64,000 nucleotides of DNA from Triticum aestivum. Lineage: Eukaryota > Streptophyta > Magnoliopsida > Poales > Poaceae. The stretch's first letter is position 1. Each line of letters starts with the position of its first letter. Where the stretch lies: positions 175,719,642 through 175,783,641 of the forward strand of contig NC_057800.1 of assembly GCF_018294505.1 (NCBI RefSeq). Reading direction: 5' to 3'. Below the pieces are notes generated by a model that was given only the letters and a program-made list of their open reading frames with translations, ran no database searches and was not told where the DNA came from. Of the stretch, positions 24,000-35,616 are shown one piece after another. The position numbers were made by a program, and so were the translations under genes.

Positions 24000-24419
24000 G
24001 CAGTGAATATCAAGCGCCTCCCCATTCGCCTTAAAACTCGCCTGTTCCCAAGGGCTGTGCAGACGGCACGGTTGGATTACCCACGCCCGTATTGATGAGA
24101 ATCCCGCAATAAGGGGACACGATCTCTGCTTTGACAAGACGTGCCAGTGAGACTGCATCTCGAAGCGGCAGACCGAAAAACAGTTCGAAATAATGACCGG
24201 GTGATAACGTGATATCACGTTACAAAAAAGTTGTCAGCGGATTGGAATCGTGAAATATTATACTCTCTGCGATGGTGTGTGGTTTTTGTTTTGCAGAGCC
24301 GGACATGTTCGTTGTGTCTAAAGACTATGTTGGAGTATTTGGAGAAGGAACCCGCCTTGCAATGCCGAAGAAAATTTGCGCGCCGGTCACCTCGTCATTG
24401 AAGCCTAGTTCGGGGCTAC

Positions 24420-24896
24420 TGAGGGAGTCCTGGATTAAGGGGTCCTCGGGCATCCGTGCTATGGTACGTGGGCCGGACTGATGGGCTGTGAAGATATGAA
24501 ACTGAAGACTCTCTCCCGTGTCCGGATGGGACTCTCCTTGGCGTGGAAGGCAAGCTTGGCGCCCTGATATGAAGATTCCTTTCTCTGTAACCGACTTTAT
24601 ACAACCCTAGTCCCCTTCGGTGTCTATATAAACCGGAGGGCTTAGTCCATAGTGGCAATCATAATCATAATCATACAGGCTAGACTTCTAGGGTTTTAGC
24701 CATTAAGATCTCATGGTAGATCAACTCTTGTAATACTCATATTCATCAAGATCAATCAAGCAGGAAGTAGGGTATTACCTCCATAGAGAGGGCCCGAACC
24801 TGGGTAAACATTGTGTCCCCTGTCTCCTGTTACCATCAACCTTAGACGCATAGTTCGGGACCCCCTACCCGAGATCCGCTGGGTTTGACACCGACA
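24420..24896 (+). repeat. 3' LTR of the outer Fatima-like element
   Basis: 477 bases, TGAGGGAGTCC to CACCGACA, preceded by TTCGGGGCTAC. TATA box at 24625-24632. It is clearly more diverged from the two LTRs of the complete copy than those are from each other, so it belongs to another subfamily. Confidence 0.93.
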
Positions 24897-25951
24897 GGCT
24901 CCGCGGCGCGTCGGGACATCTCTGCTGCGGCTGCCACGTAGACGAGGGACCTCTCTAGTGCTTCCGCGGCCTTGGTCTTTGCTCCATGGTTATATGTCCA
25001 CCCGAAACTCCTCCTACCGGTCAAGGCGGAACGACTTGACAGGAAAGACCAGTTTTGTGGGCGGTGAGGAGAGGAAATGTGAAGTAATTTTCTAGTGGGT
25101 AGTTTATATAGCCCGGTGCTAGGTGTGAACACATATTGACTTGATCGGTGTGAACAGATGTGCAATTACTTATTGCACTGTAATCTGCAATGTGACAGGA
25201 AACAAGGTCAAAATTTATTGATGGCTCATTGCAAACAGTTCTTTTGGATCAACCGTAGGCCATGCATCAAAACCCGAAATGGTCCCCGGATGGCGTATGT
25301 GGGCCCGCGTTCTCAGATGTACATCTACGTGTCTGCCCACTACCAGACACGGTCAAGATATCACCATCGTGTCTGAATTAACTGTAGTAATTGTCTGTGT
25401 TATAATTTCTCATCGCAAACAGTTCATCCAGTGGGCTGTTTGCCGCATATCACACACATGTTGTTTACACGAATCGTTTGTGTTCTTTTGGCTCATCACA
25501 AATAGTTCATCTACGTGAACTGTATGCCGCATATCACACACATCTTGTTAAGTTGAATCATTTCTGTTCTTCTCCCTAATCGAAAACAGTTCGTCCGATT
25601 GAACCATATGCCGTATATCACACAAACCTTGATCTGGCTAACCGTTTCTGTTGCATTCCCTAATAGCAAACAATTAATCCGACCGAACTGTATGCCGTAT
25701 ATCGCACACACCTTGATATGGCTGCCCATTTCTGTTGTTCTGTCTCATCGCAAACAGTTCGTATGGATCAACTGTATGCCCTGCATCGCACACGCAACTA
25801 AAATTTGAACCGTGTTTGATGCCTCGGCCATTGCAAACGTTTTGCATCTTTTTTGACGGATTTTTACATCACCATTTGCGATTAATGCATCGCACATAGT
25901 TTCGTCAAAGGGTCTCCGATCATAGTGTCACGGTAGCAGCATCCTGTAGTG
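24897..25951. mobile_element. CACTA DNA transposon 1, right end
   Basis: Ends in the inverted terminal repeat GCAGCATCCTGTAGTG at 25936-25951 (reverse complement CACTACAGGATGCTGC). The 25200-25900 part is an array of imperfect subterminal repeats built around CATCGCAAACAGTTC, GTATGCCGTATATCGCACAC and CCGTTTCTGTT. The rest extends left past the nested retrotransposons and off the window. 24897-25150 is interior sequence without a recognisable gene. The transposase is not visible. Confidence 0.75.
25200..25810. repeat. CACTA subterminal repeat array
   Basis: About five or six imperfect units of roughly 100 bases, each with an AAACAGTTC-type and a GTATGCCG(T/C)ATATC-type block. Such subterminal repeats are known transposase-binding regions in CACTA elements. 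The same blocks occur in opposite orientation at 29500-29908. Confidence 0.65.
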
Positions 25952-26440
25952 GTGTGTATACCATGTCTCACCAATGCCACTCATGGGCCGACCGACGACA
26001 TTCTCATGGGAGCCACAAATTTTGTGGCACTCCAATTGGATGAAGCCCCACCTCTTTTGAAGTGAAAAGACTGGCTGGGTCGCGGAACCCTAGCAGAAGG
26101 AGGGCAGTTTGCGCGACCTTAGCAGCGATGGCCTCGTGTTAGCAACAGTGGCCTGCACCTGAGAGGCTATGATGTCTTATTTTTCCCTTCCCCTCTCCAC
26201 TAGCCAGCTCGCTTCGTCCTCTGGGGCGCACTCTCCTCGTTGGTGAGCTTCTTCGGGGCCATGGTGTGGGCGGCTACGGCAGGGATGGGGCAGCGAAGGG
26301 GCGGCGGGGTTAGGCGCGTCGGCCATGGCGGGAGGGCGGGAGGGTTTTGGTAGAGAAATGGTGGGAATGGAGATGGTGTGCCACTCATGTTGGGAATGGG
26401 CTAGCCCGGATGTTATGTGAACGATTCTGAGAGTAGAAAG
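25952..26440. other. Unassigned sequence between CACTA end and LTR debris
   Basis: About 490 bases I cannot assign. It includes a GC-rich part around 26200-26350 with a small minus-strand ORF (ATG at 26262, MAPKKLTNEESAPQRTKRAG, stop at 26200). That start resembles N-termini of plant transposon-related proteins, but the ORF is only 20 codons from its ATG. Confidence 0.4.
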
Positions 26441-26790
26441 GGGTAGGGTAAAGGATCATGATCTATCGAGATGCAAACAGGTGACACGGTGTTTTTTAAC
26501 GAGTTTGGGCCTCTCGAGGTGGTGATAACATCCCTACGTCTTGTGCTCCGGAGAGGCTTTCTCTTATCTAAGTATGAATTAGGAGATTACAATGTGTGAG
26601 AGTTTGAGAGAGAGATGGAAGAATGAGAGCGAGAGCCCTGAGCTATGTGGTGGGGTGGCTTATATAGAGTGCGCCACCCCATCACCTCTTATGTTACAAA
26701 GTGGGACATCATGGCCATTATTTCAGCCCACTACAAAACCTCCACTGTGAAGATGATGCTTCAAGTGCCTTGCTGACTGTTGGTCTTTGC
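26441..26790 (-). repeat. Probable fragment of a gypsy-type LTR
   Basis: Contains features common to LTR ends read on the minus strand: a promoter-like TATATAAG near 26660-26668 (minus) and a GGGCCTCTCGAGGTGGTGAT-type block. No matching partner LTR is in the window, and the borders are guesses. Confidence 0.35.
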
Positions 26791-28151
26791 ATATCCGAGT
26801 GAGTCATACAACTGAGTAGATGATCGCCCGGGTAGTGGTGGCATAGACTTTGTCCGAGTAGACGGGTGCAACTTCTTGAGCTTGCGTCGGTTTTTCCCTT
26901 GAAGAGGAAAGGGCGATACAACAAAGTAGAGATAAGTATTTCCCTTAGTTTGAGAACCAAGGTATCAATCCAGTAGGAGACAACGCACAAATCACCTAAT
27001 ACCTGCACAAACAATCAAACAACTTGCACCCAACGCGATAAAGGGGTTGTCAATCCCGTCACCATTACTTGCAAAAGTGAGATCTGATAGAGATCAATGA
27101 AACTAACCAAACGGTAAAGTAAATATTTTTGGTATTTTTTATTTATAGATCGGAAAGTAAAAGATTGCAAAATAGTAGATCGGAAACTAATATGATGGAA
27201 AATAGAAGATCGGAAACTTATATGATGGAAAATAGACCCGGGGGCCATATGTTTCACTAGAGGCTTCTCTCAAGATAGCAAATAATACGATGGGTGAACA
27301 AATTACTGTTGAGAAATTGATAGAAAAGCACAAAGTTATGACGATATCTAAGGCAATGATTATGAAATATAGGCATCACGTCCGTGTCAAGTAGACCGAA
27401 ACGATTCTGCATCTACTACTATTACTCCACACATCGACCGACTCCTGCCTGCATATAGAGAATTAAGTTCATGAAGAATAGAGTAACACATTAAGTAAGA
27501 TGACATGATGTAGAGGAATTAACTCAAGCAATATGATGAAAAACCCATCTTTTTATCCTCGATGGCAACAATACAATACGTGCCTTGCTACCCCTACTGT
27601 CACTGGGAAAGGACACCACAAGATTGAACCCAAAGCTAAGCATTTCTCCCATTGCAAAAAACCAATCTAGTTGGCCAAACCAAACCGATAATTCGAAGAG
27701 AATTACAAAGATATCAAATCATGCATATAAGAATTCACTAAATATTCAAATAATATTCATAGATAAGCTGATCATAAATCCACAATTCATTGGATCTCGA
27801 CAAACACACCGCAAAAAAGTATTACATCAGATAGATCTCCAAGAACATTGAGGAGAACATGGTATTGAGAATGAAAGAGAGAGAAGAAGCCATCTAGCTA
27901 CTAGCTGTGGACCCGTAGGTCTGTGGTAAACTACTCACGCTTTATCAGAAGGGCAATAGGGTTGATGTAGAAGCCCTCCGTGATCGAATCCCCCTACGGC
28001 ATGGTGCGGGAAAAGGTCCCTAGATGGGATCTCACGGGTACAGAAGGTTGTGGCGGTGTAAAAGTGTTTTCATGGATGCTTCTAGTCATTTGGGAATATA
28101 TGTGAATATATAGGCGAAAGAATTAGGTCAGGGGAGTCATGGGGGGCCCAC
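26791..28151 (-). repeat. Sabrina/WHAM-type gypsy LTR fragment
   Basis: Non-coding, AT-rich sequence that I recall as part of the long LTR of a Triticeae gypsy family (segments TTGAGCTTGCGTCGGTTTTT, CCCGGGGGCCATATGTTTCA, TTTTTATCCTCGATGGCAAC), read on the minus strand. It breaks off where the Angela-type LTR is inserted (28152). No coding capacity. Confidence 0.5.
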
Positions 28152-29444
28152 TGTTGGGGAACGTAGAATGCAATTTCAAAAAAATTCCTACAATCACGCA
28201 AGATCTATCTAAGAGATGCATAGAAATGAGAGGGGAGAGTGTGTCCACGCACCCTCGTAGACCGAAAGCGGAAGCGTTTGACAACGTGGTTGATGTAGTC
28301 GAACTTCTTCTTGTTCCGGCCGATCAAGCACCGAACGTACGACACCTCTGAGTTCTGCACACGTTCAGCTCGATGACGTCCCTCGAACTCTTGATCTAGC
28401 AAAGTGTCGAGGGAGAGTTATGTCAGCACGACAGCGTGGCGATGGTGATGGTGAAGTGATCCACGTAGGGCTTCACCTAAGCACTACGTGAATATGGCTA
28501 GAGGCGTAAACTGTGGAGGGGGGCACCGCACACGGCTAACAATGTTTGTTGTGTGTTCTAGGCGCCCCCTCCCCATGTATATATATAGGTGGGAGAGGGA
28601 GGGGAGTAACCTTGGGGCACCCCAAGTAGGAGGAGTCCTACTTGGGGGCCTCCTCCAATTCGGCCTCCCCCTTTCCTTATCTCCGGAGTGGGGGAAGGAA
28701 AGAAAGGAGAGGGGGAAAGGAAGGGAGGATCCTACTCCCTCTATTCCCTTTCCTCCTCCTCCCCTTTTCCTTTCTCCACTTAGGTCGACCCATTAGGGGC
28801 TGGTCTGTCCCGCCCTTGGCCCAATAAGGCCCATATCTTTGCCGGGGGGTTCCCGGAACCCCTTCCGGTGACCCGATACGTACCCGGTACCCCCGGAACA
28901 CTTTCAATGTCCGAATACTATCGTCCTATATATGAATCTTTACCTCTCAGCCATTTCGAGACTCCTCGTCATGTACATGATCTCATCCGGGACGCCGAAC
29001 AACATTCGGTCACCAAATCACATAACTCATATAATACAAAATCGTCATCGAACGTTAAGCGTGCGGACCCTACGGGTTTGAGAACTATGTAGACATGACC
29101 AACACACCTCTCCGGTCAATAACCAACAACGGAACCTAGATGCTCATATTGATTCCCACATATTCTACGAAGATCTTTATCGGTCGTACCGTAATGACAA
29201 CATACGTTATTCCCTTTGTCATCGGTATGTTACTTTGCCGAGATTTGATCGTCGGTATCTTTATACCTAGTTCAATCTAGTTACCAGCAAGTCTCTTTAC
29301 TCGTTCTGTAATGCATCATCTCGCAGCTAACTCATTAGTCACATTGCTTGCAAGGCTTATTATGATCTGCATTACCGAGAGGGCCTAGAGATACCTCTTC
29401 GATACTCGGAGTGACAAATCCTAATTTCGATCTATGCCAACCCA
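28152..29444 (-). repeat. Angela/BARE/WIS-type copia LTR, truncated
   Basis: Starts TGTTGGGGAACGTAGAATGC and runs through known LTR landmarks of this family on the minus strand (GTAGACCGAAAGCGGAAGCG, ACCCTACGGGTTTGAGAACT, TTGCAAGGCTTATTATGATC) to GCCAACCCA. There the CACTA element 2 interrupts it. No primer binding site lies to its left (CCCAC flank), so it is either the 3' LTR of a minus-strand element or a solo LTR. The missing ~400 bases should lie beyond the nested block on the right. Confidence 0.7.
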
Positions 29445-29908
29445 CACTACTGCAGGATGGTGATAACGCGACACTACGATCAGAGACCCTTCGACGAAAC
29501 TGTGTGCGATGCAATAATCGCAAATGGTGGTGTAAAAGAACCGTCAAAAAAGGTGCAAAACTTTGCGATGGCGGAGCCACCAAACACGGTTCAGATTTTA
29601 GTTGTGTGTGCGATCCAGGGCATATGGTTCAGTCCAATGAACTATTTGCGATGAGGCGGAACAAAATAAATGGGCAGCCTGGTGAAGGTATGTGCGATAT
29701 AGAGCATACGGTTCACTTGGATGAATTGTTTGTGATTAGGCAACACAAAAGAAACGGTCAGCCAGATCAAGGTGTGTGTGATTGAGGGCATACGCTTCAG
29801 AAGGATTAACTGTTTGCGATTAGGCAACAGAACAGAAACGGGCCAGCCAGATCAAAGTGTCTGTGATTGATGGCATACATTTCACATGGATGAACTGTTT
29901 GCGATTAG
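29445..29908. mobile_element. CACTA DNA transposon 2, left end
   Basis: Begins CACTACTGCAGGATGGTGAT with preceding CCA as possible 3-base duplication. Its first ~100 bases match the reverse complement of the CACTA 1 end (GACACTACGATC, CCCTTCGACGAAACTGTGTG, CGATGCAATAATCGCAAATG). Subterminal repeats run from ~29500 until Maximus 2 interrupts at 29909. The rest is off-window. Confidence 0.75.
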
Positions 29909-31247
29909 TGAAAGTGCTAGTTATCGACTAGAGGGGGGTGAATAGGCGATTTTTATGTAAGTCTTCAAAACATGGAAGTTTCAAAGACAAACAATAGAAA
30001 TGATCCTATTGATATGCAGCGGAAGATAAACCACACTAAGCAAGCCATAGTCAAGTATGCAATGAAGTGAAAGCACGAAGACTAATAGCAGCTAGGTAGT
30101 AAGGATCAGGATGGAAGATGGTATGAAGCCAAACAACGATAGTAGTCAAATAGTGAAGACAAATAGGTAAAGCAAACAGGCAATGACTTCACAAAGACAA
30201 ACTTTAAGTAAAGAGAGGGAGAGGATAGAACCAGTCACTTGTTGAGGACAAAGGATTTGTTGGACCAGTTCCAGTTGTTGTGACAATTGTACGTCTGGTT
30301 AGGGAGGCTGAGATTCAACTCAGAAGACCGCGTCTTCACCTTATTCCCCTTGAGCTAAGGACACCCAGTCCTCGCCCAATTACTCTGGCAAGTCTTCAAG
30401 GTAGACTTCCAAACCTTCACAGACTTCATTCACCGGCGATCCACAATGACTCTTGGATGCTCAAAACGCGACGCCTAACCGGCTGGAGGATTCACAGTCC
30501 TTAAGTGTAACAAGTCTTCAAGTCACGCGGACAGAAAGACTTTAGTGACGCCTAACACTCTTTGGCTCTGGGTGTTTGGGCTTTGTCCACGCAAGGATTT
30601 CTCTCTCTCTCAAAGGCTTCGGAGGTGGGTTGCTCTCAAACGACAAAAGCCGTGTACAACTCTGAGCAGCCAACCAATTTATGGTGTTGGGGGTGGGCTA
30701 TTTATAGCCACTAGGCAACCCGACCTAATTTGTCCGAAATGACCCTGGGTCACTAAGGAACTAACACGTGTTCCAAAGGTCAGATTTCAAACACACACGG
30801 CAACTTTACTTGGGCTGCAAGTAAAGCTGACTCATCCAGCTCTGGATAAGATTTGCTCTCATTGTCTTCGCTCGAAGACATAGGATTTTGGTTGAGCATC
30901 ACTTTAGTCACTCTGACTTTGTTCACTGGGACCCCAATTAATAGTACGGTGGTTCCTATGACTCAACAAAGAAGAAAAGGAAACAACGAAACAACTAAGT
31001 CTTCGCGCTCCATAGTCTTCATGCAATGTCTTCTCATGTCATAGTCTTCAATGTGAATATCTTCATATACCACCATTGTCGTCAATGTCTTCATACATTT
31101 TTAGGGGTCATCTCCGGTAGGTAAACCGAATCAATGAGGGACTACTACCTGTGTTATCCTGCAATTCTCACAAACACATTAGTCCCTCAACCAGGTTTGT
31201 CGTCAATACTCCAAAACCAACTAGGGGTGGCACTATATGCACTTACA
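29909..31247 (-). repeat. 3' LTR of Maximus-like element 2
   Basis: 1339 bases, reverse complement running TGTAAGTGCATATAGTGCC to GCACTTTCA. TATA box TATAAATAG on the minus strand at about 30709-30717. Preceded (to its right) by the polypurine tract AAAAAGGGGGAGAT at 31248-31261. Confidence 0.9.
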
Positions 31248-31261
31248 ATCTCCCCCTTTTT

Positions 31262-31771
31262 GTTGATTGATGACAAACTGGTTGAAGTTTTCAACGGGGA
31301 TAAAGTATGTGAAATTGTAGGGATAAAGATATTGTCTTCATAAGTAGCAAAAGGCTCCCCCTGAAGATGTGCATATAAGTAATTTGCTTTTGGAATGCAA
31401 ATGCACATGGCAGGTTGTACTTGTGGAGATCCTCTTCAACTTATGAAGACAATTCATCATGCATGATTTGATATAATGAAGATAATGACATGCATAATGA
31501 AAAATGGACATCTGCAAAATGACTAAGTGCAGAAGTTATCATCGCACATGCGGAATTTATCATCGCATCATACAATAGCAAAAAGCGTAGCAGACGACCA
31601 TAAAGTTTAAGTGTTACAACTCAAAGAACCAAATGTATCAAAAGCGAGAGTTGTAAACACTAGGCCAAATATAAAGCACCCGCCCATATGGACCCGCTTG
31701 AAGACTATCAACTCATATGCTTCTCCCCCTTTTGTCAGTAAGGACCAAAAAGGTTTGAAGACATAGAGCCT
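31262..31771 (-). other. 3' non-coding region of Maximus 2
   Basis: Counterpart of 15469-15980. It has an additional purine-rich tract near 31722-31734 (AAAAGGGGGAGAA on the minus strand). No gene. Confidence 0.65.
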
Positions 31772-33556
31772 CTACTCGTTCCTAGAAGGAGTAGGAGAAG
31801 ATGCAGGGTCGGCGTCGGGGTTTGGCGGTGCAGTCGATCGTGGTGTTGTGTCGATACGCGCTGAAGTCGTAGGTGTTGAAGTAGCATCATCTTGATCATC
31901 GATCACTCTGGCATTCACCGTTGCAGCGGAGGAGGAATAGTCAGAGTCTTCAAGAGACAGAGTTCGACGTAGGACAGCATTCCTTGGGGGAGTGGTGTCA
32001 AACATGAATCTTTCAGTGAAGCCATCATCTTGAAGATCTGCTTCAGCACTGAGCAATGTCAAACTCTTCCATGACCTCTAATAGGTTTCATGTGTAACAA
32101 AAGCATTCTTGGTGGCAAGATTGCGAATACGATTGACGTCCACCAAGAGGCTTTGCATCTGCCGCTTCAACCAGAAGTGATGCTTATCTTGTTTTTGATG
32201 CAGTGCGATAAGAAGTTCTCGGTCATTTAGAACACGAGAGCGCTTCCGAGGCCTTTGAGAAATAGTGCTCTCAATGGCTTCAGTCTGAGCTCGGTGAGGT
32301 AAGCGAGTATTGCCAGCCAATGGATAAACATGAGTGACTGCTTGGACTCCTTCAATGGGTTGTGAGAAGCTTTGGTGATCAGCATTGTGAAGACAAAGAG
32401 GCTCCTTGGCAGGCTCTGGGTATATGGCTTCAACTGACATATCAACCTCTGGCAGAAAGATCAGATGGTTGCAAGCAGAGGGCTGATAGTTGATAGCTGA
32501 GTGTAGCTTGATGAGGCGCATGACCCACGGAGTGTAGAACTTCAGGCCAAAGAGATCAGAGCCGAATGCAGCCAACTGTCTAATAAAGAAGTCTTGAGCA
32601 TTGAAGCTGATGCCATGGAAGATATATAAGACCAAAGTCTTCATTGCTCCTTCAAGTTTTGCTGCTGAAGAATGTCCTTTGACAGGCCATAGAGTTTGCC
32701 TGATGATGTGATAAATGGGCGGGGCAGATACACTAGGTCGTTGACAAAGAATTCCTTTGGGTAATCAGCGTCATGTGGCAGAGGCTTCATCATGCTCAGC
32801 ATTTGGCTCATGTTGGGCTCTGGCTTATGAAAGATGCTCTCCAAAGCATTGTGGTGAAGCTGACAACCAGGTTCATATAATTCTCCTGGAGTGGGCAGGC
32901 CGGTAAGCTCAATGATGTCAAAGGCTTTGGCTTCATGATGGACATTGCCAGTCATCCACTCAAGGACCCAAGTCTTCGGATCCCTGTTGTATCCGCGAAT
33001 GTGGAAGGTAGCATAAAATTGAAGCAGAAGTTCTTCATTCCAATGCTCCTTGTCAGTCACAAAGTTGAGCAAACCCGCATCACGGAAGCAGTCAAGGGCT
33101 TCTTCAAGGCAAGGCAATCCAGCAATGGCTTCACAGTCAAGACGCATATGAGGGAAGATGCGCCCTTGATCATAAAGGACACATGAATAATAGATGCGCT
33201 GCTGATAGCTCCAGAACCGATCAGAGGAGATCCTTGCCCTTGAGTAGGGGTTCTTGGCGCTATCAAAGAAGGTGTTGTGCGCTTTGAAGCCATTAGCATT
33301 GAAGGACCCTGGTGAAGTGGCAGTACCTGGAAACCTGGGCAGTCTTGGCTTCGGCTTCTGGACCTGGGGCCTGTGCTCGACATGGTAATCAAATTGGGGA
33401 CCAGCAACAGGAGGAGGAACCAGAATGGGCCATCTGTCAGTGACCAGCTGACCATAGTTGTATGCTTGCTCAATGGTAAGTGGCCTTGGAGGTGGTACAG
33501 GAGCAGTGGCAGTGACTTCAGGCTGCTGATTGGCATCAGGTGCAGCATTGGTTTCA
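31772..33556 (-). pseudogene. Maximus 2 accessory gene, 3' half
   Basis: Homologue of 13578-15468. The frame is continuous from the family-2 insertion through DRFWSYQQRIYYSCVLYDQG and WVLEWMTGNVHHEAKAFDII. About 32717 one base is missing (CCGCCC where copy 1 has CCGCACC), which throws the frame off until a stop at 32641. The correct frame resumes at 32644 (MKTLVLYIFHGISFNAQDFF) and, after a further in-frame stop near 32078, ends at the natural stop 31772-31774. Where Maximus 1 has stop codons this copy reads CGA, CAG and TCA, so the two copies together show the gene was once open throughout. Confidence 0.65.
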
Positions 33557-33561
33557 GGTGC

Positions 33562-34465
33562 TGTCGGATTTCAGGTTCCGGCAGACCCTTGAGGTTCGAA
33601 CACTGGGATGCGCGCGGAGATCTCCCCCCTACCGATCTACGTCTGATCCTCTCGTGCAAGCTAAGATGAAAACGATGAACAACACAGGGGACACGGGGTT
33701 TATACTGGTTCGGGCCACCGTTGTGGTGTAATACCCTACTCCAGTGTGTGGTGTGGTGGATTGCCTCTGGGGCTGATGATGAACAGTACAGAGGAAGAAC
33801 AGCCTCGCGAGGGGTGTTCTTGAGCTGGGGCTATGTGTTCTACTTAGTCCCTCTACTTGGGCTCTACCAGATTTCTCACCCTCTCTTCCTCTCGTGGTGG
33901 CTAGCTCTATTTATAGAGGCCCTGGGCCTCTCCCCGAATAATTGAGCGGGTAGGGCGCCAACAATTGGCCATTTTGAAGGGGAACATCTAGTACAAGTTA
34001 TCTTGTCCAAAGGTGGTCTTCGACTGCCAAAAGCACTGGTGCTGACGCCGTCTTGGGCTCCACGGTGACCTCCTCCAGCCGTCCGGCTAGTCTTGGTCTC
34101 GTTGCACCGGAATGGTAACCTTTGCCTGATGCCTTGGCCTGTGCTTGCCCCCTTTGCACCAAAGGGGAAACAAGGACTCTGTGCAGGCCGGCGCCCGCCT
34201 GGCGCACGCCTGGCCTTGATCGTAATGGCTTGTGTCACGGGATCCTCGTGAGGTACCCTTGCATTGATCTCTCCGCCTCCTCGCAAGCCTACCTAAGGAG
34301 GCCGCTCTTGAGGAAGCTTCCTGTCGTCCGCCCCACGAGGCTTGGCCCCTCGCGAGGGTCTTGGGCTTGAGCTGATGAAGATGGGCCGCGCTGGGCCCCC
34401 ACTTGAGCCACGCCGCAGGCCGCAGGTAGGCAAGTCTGGGGACCCCCGTTCCCAGAACGCCGACA
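33562..34465 (-). repeat. 3' LTR of family-2 copy 1
   Basis: 904 bases, TGTCGGATTTC to GAACGCCGACA as written on the plus strand. TATA box (TATAAATA, minus strand) at about 33908-33915. Confidence 0.92.
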
Positions 34466-34705
34466 GTAGCCCCCGGGCCCAAGGCGCGCGCGGGCTTGGC
34501 TTAGCAAAGAGGCGAAGGGGCAAGCGCGAAGCGCCACGGGCCCTAACAGCCTGCGGCCTTGGGTGTTGCGTGGCGGCTGATTGGACGTGGGTGTCTGCGC
34601 TTCCCACGACGCCTCAGCAACTGCACGACTTAACAAGTCCCTGCATGTAGAGATATGGGTCATGATTACCTGTGATCGTGGTGCTCGGCGGTTGGTCTTC
34701 TCCGG

Positions 34706-34713
34706 CTATAAGT
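34706..34713 (+). promoter_or_regulatory. TATA box of the B3-like gene, copy 1
   Basis: CTATAAGTACGGGGC lies ~90 bases upstream of ATG 34800, with a pyrimidine-rich leader (TTCTTCCTTCTTCTTCTCC). Same position in copy 2. Confidence 0.55.
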
Positions 34714-34799
34714 ACGGGGCTGCGTGAGCTCTGCCAGTTCGCCCCTTTCTGCTTCTTCCTTCTTCTTCTCCTTCCTCGCCCTTGCTTCTTCTTGCGCCG

Positions 34800-35616
34800 A
34801 TGGCACCGATCCGCCGGTTTTCTGCTGAGGAGAAGGGAAGGCCCCCCGAGAGGGTCCTGACCCCCTCCCACCGAAGAAGCGGCCGGTCCTCTGCCGCCCG
34901 GACGAAGGTGCCTGGCGGGAGGTGTCGAGGTCGTGGTACGAGCGGCCGCCGCCTGGGTTTCCGCTGCCCTTGTATGCCCGCGTCGTAGGCCCAGGGAGGA
35001 GGGAGCCGAGCAACGCCGACAGCGTCGCCGCCGACGCCGGCGAGTCATAGTGGTGCGCGTCATCCCCCCTGGAGTCCACGCCGAGCGCTCTTCTCGCGAG
35101 CTTGTGCTCCACGCCGCCATGCCTCCAAGCTCTTGGATCCGCCTCCCTTCCTCCTTCGCCTTCGAGATGCTGCAGAGCGGGGCCCTGGAGCTCTGGCTGC
35201 AGCACGCCGACTGCGGCACCCCCACGACCGGAGCGGAGGTCGCGGTCGTCGCTCCGTGCAAGGTCTTCATGACCCGAGGCTGGGGTGAGATCGCCCGGGT
35301 CTGTCGAGCGGACGGTGCCCTGGTGATCCATCTTGAATACGACAGCGTCTCCTTGATGTTCTTCAAGGTCTTTGATGCGGAAGGACGCCGGCTGGAATGC
35401 TGCCCCAGGGGAAGCGGCGGGGGCGACGAACTGGTGAGGGCCAGCCCCGCCCGTTGGTCCTCCTGCAGCCCCTCAGGCAGCAGCGGAGGGACTGAAGGCT
35501 TCAGCGGCTCCCCCGTACTCCTCGTGACCCCGAATACGAGCGACGACAGCTATGAGCCTCCGAGCTCGCGCCGCGCTCGGAGTGGGGCAGCTGCATCGGG
35601 CCGCCGACGCCGCTGA
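34800..35616 (+). pseudogene. Antisense B3-like gene, frameshifted copy
   Basis: Homologue of 48423-49241. The ATG at 34800 opens MAPIRRFSAEEKG, but a G-A run one base shorter than in copy 2 (near 34835) shifts the frame, which then stops at 34986-34988. The downstream frame (34933-35616) carries the B3-like block: MPPSSWIRLPSSFAFEM, LELWLQHADC, VFMTRGWGEIARVCR and LMFFKVFDAEGRRLECCP. The Gly of APGKVFMTRGW is Cys here. Stop at 35614-35616. A ~250-codon minus-strand ORF over the same bases is a GC-rich shadow. Confidence 0.65.

Larger units (their letters stand above)
17305..24896 (+). mobile_element. Outer Fatima-like gypsy element, right part
   Basis: The 5' LTR and gag start lie left of the window, beyond Maximus 1, which is inserted in gag. 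Visible in order: the rest of gag (17307-18848), protease (18849-19598), non-coding DNA, an antisense gene (20828-23881) and the 3' LTR (24420-24896). Like the complete copy it has no reverse transcriptase or integrase. Flank GGCTC follows the 3' LTR; its duplication partner is off-window. It lies in the interior of a CACTA element. Confidence 0.85.

Noticed and set aside
26200..26388. Host gene candidate on the minus strand
   Set aside because: Only 20 codons from its ATG, no downstream exon or promoter recognised.
27585..27851. 88-codon ORF inside the Sabrina-type LTR
   Set aside because: Lies in LTR sequence, AT-rich, no domain; chance ORF.
34614..35366. Long minus-strand ORF (250 codons) opposite the B3-like gene
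   Set aside because: GC-rich shadow of the B3 frame; low-complexity, no domain, and the matching minus-strand ORF in copy 2 (48291-49079) is in a different register with no shared motif of its own.
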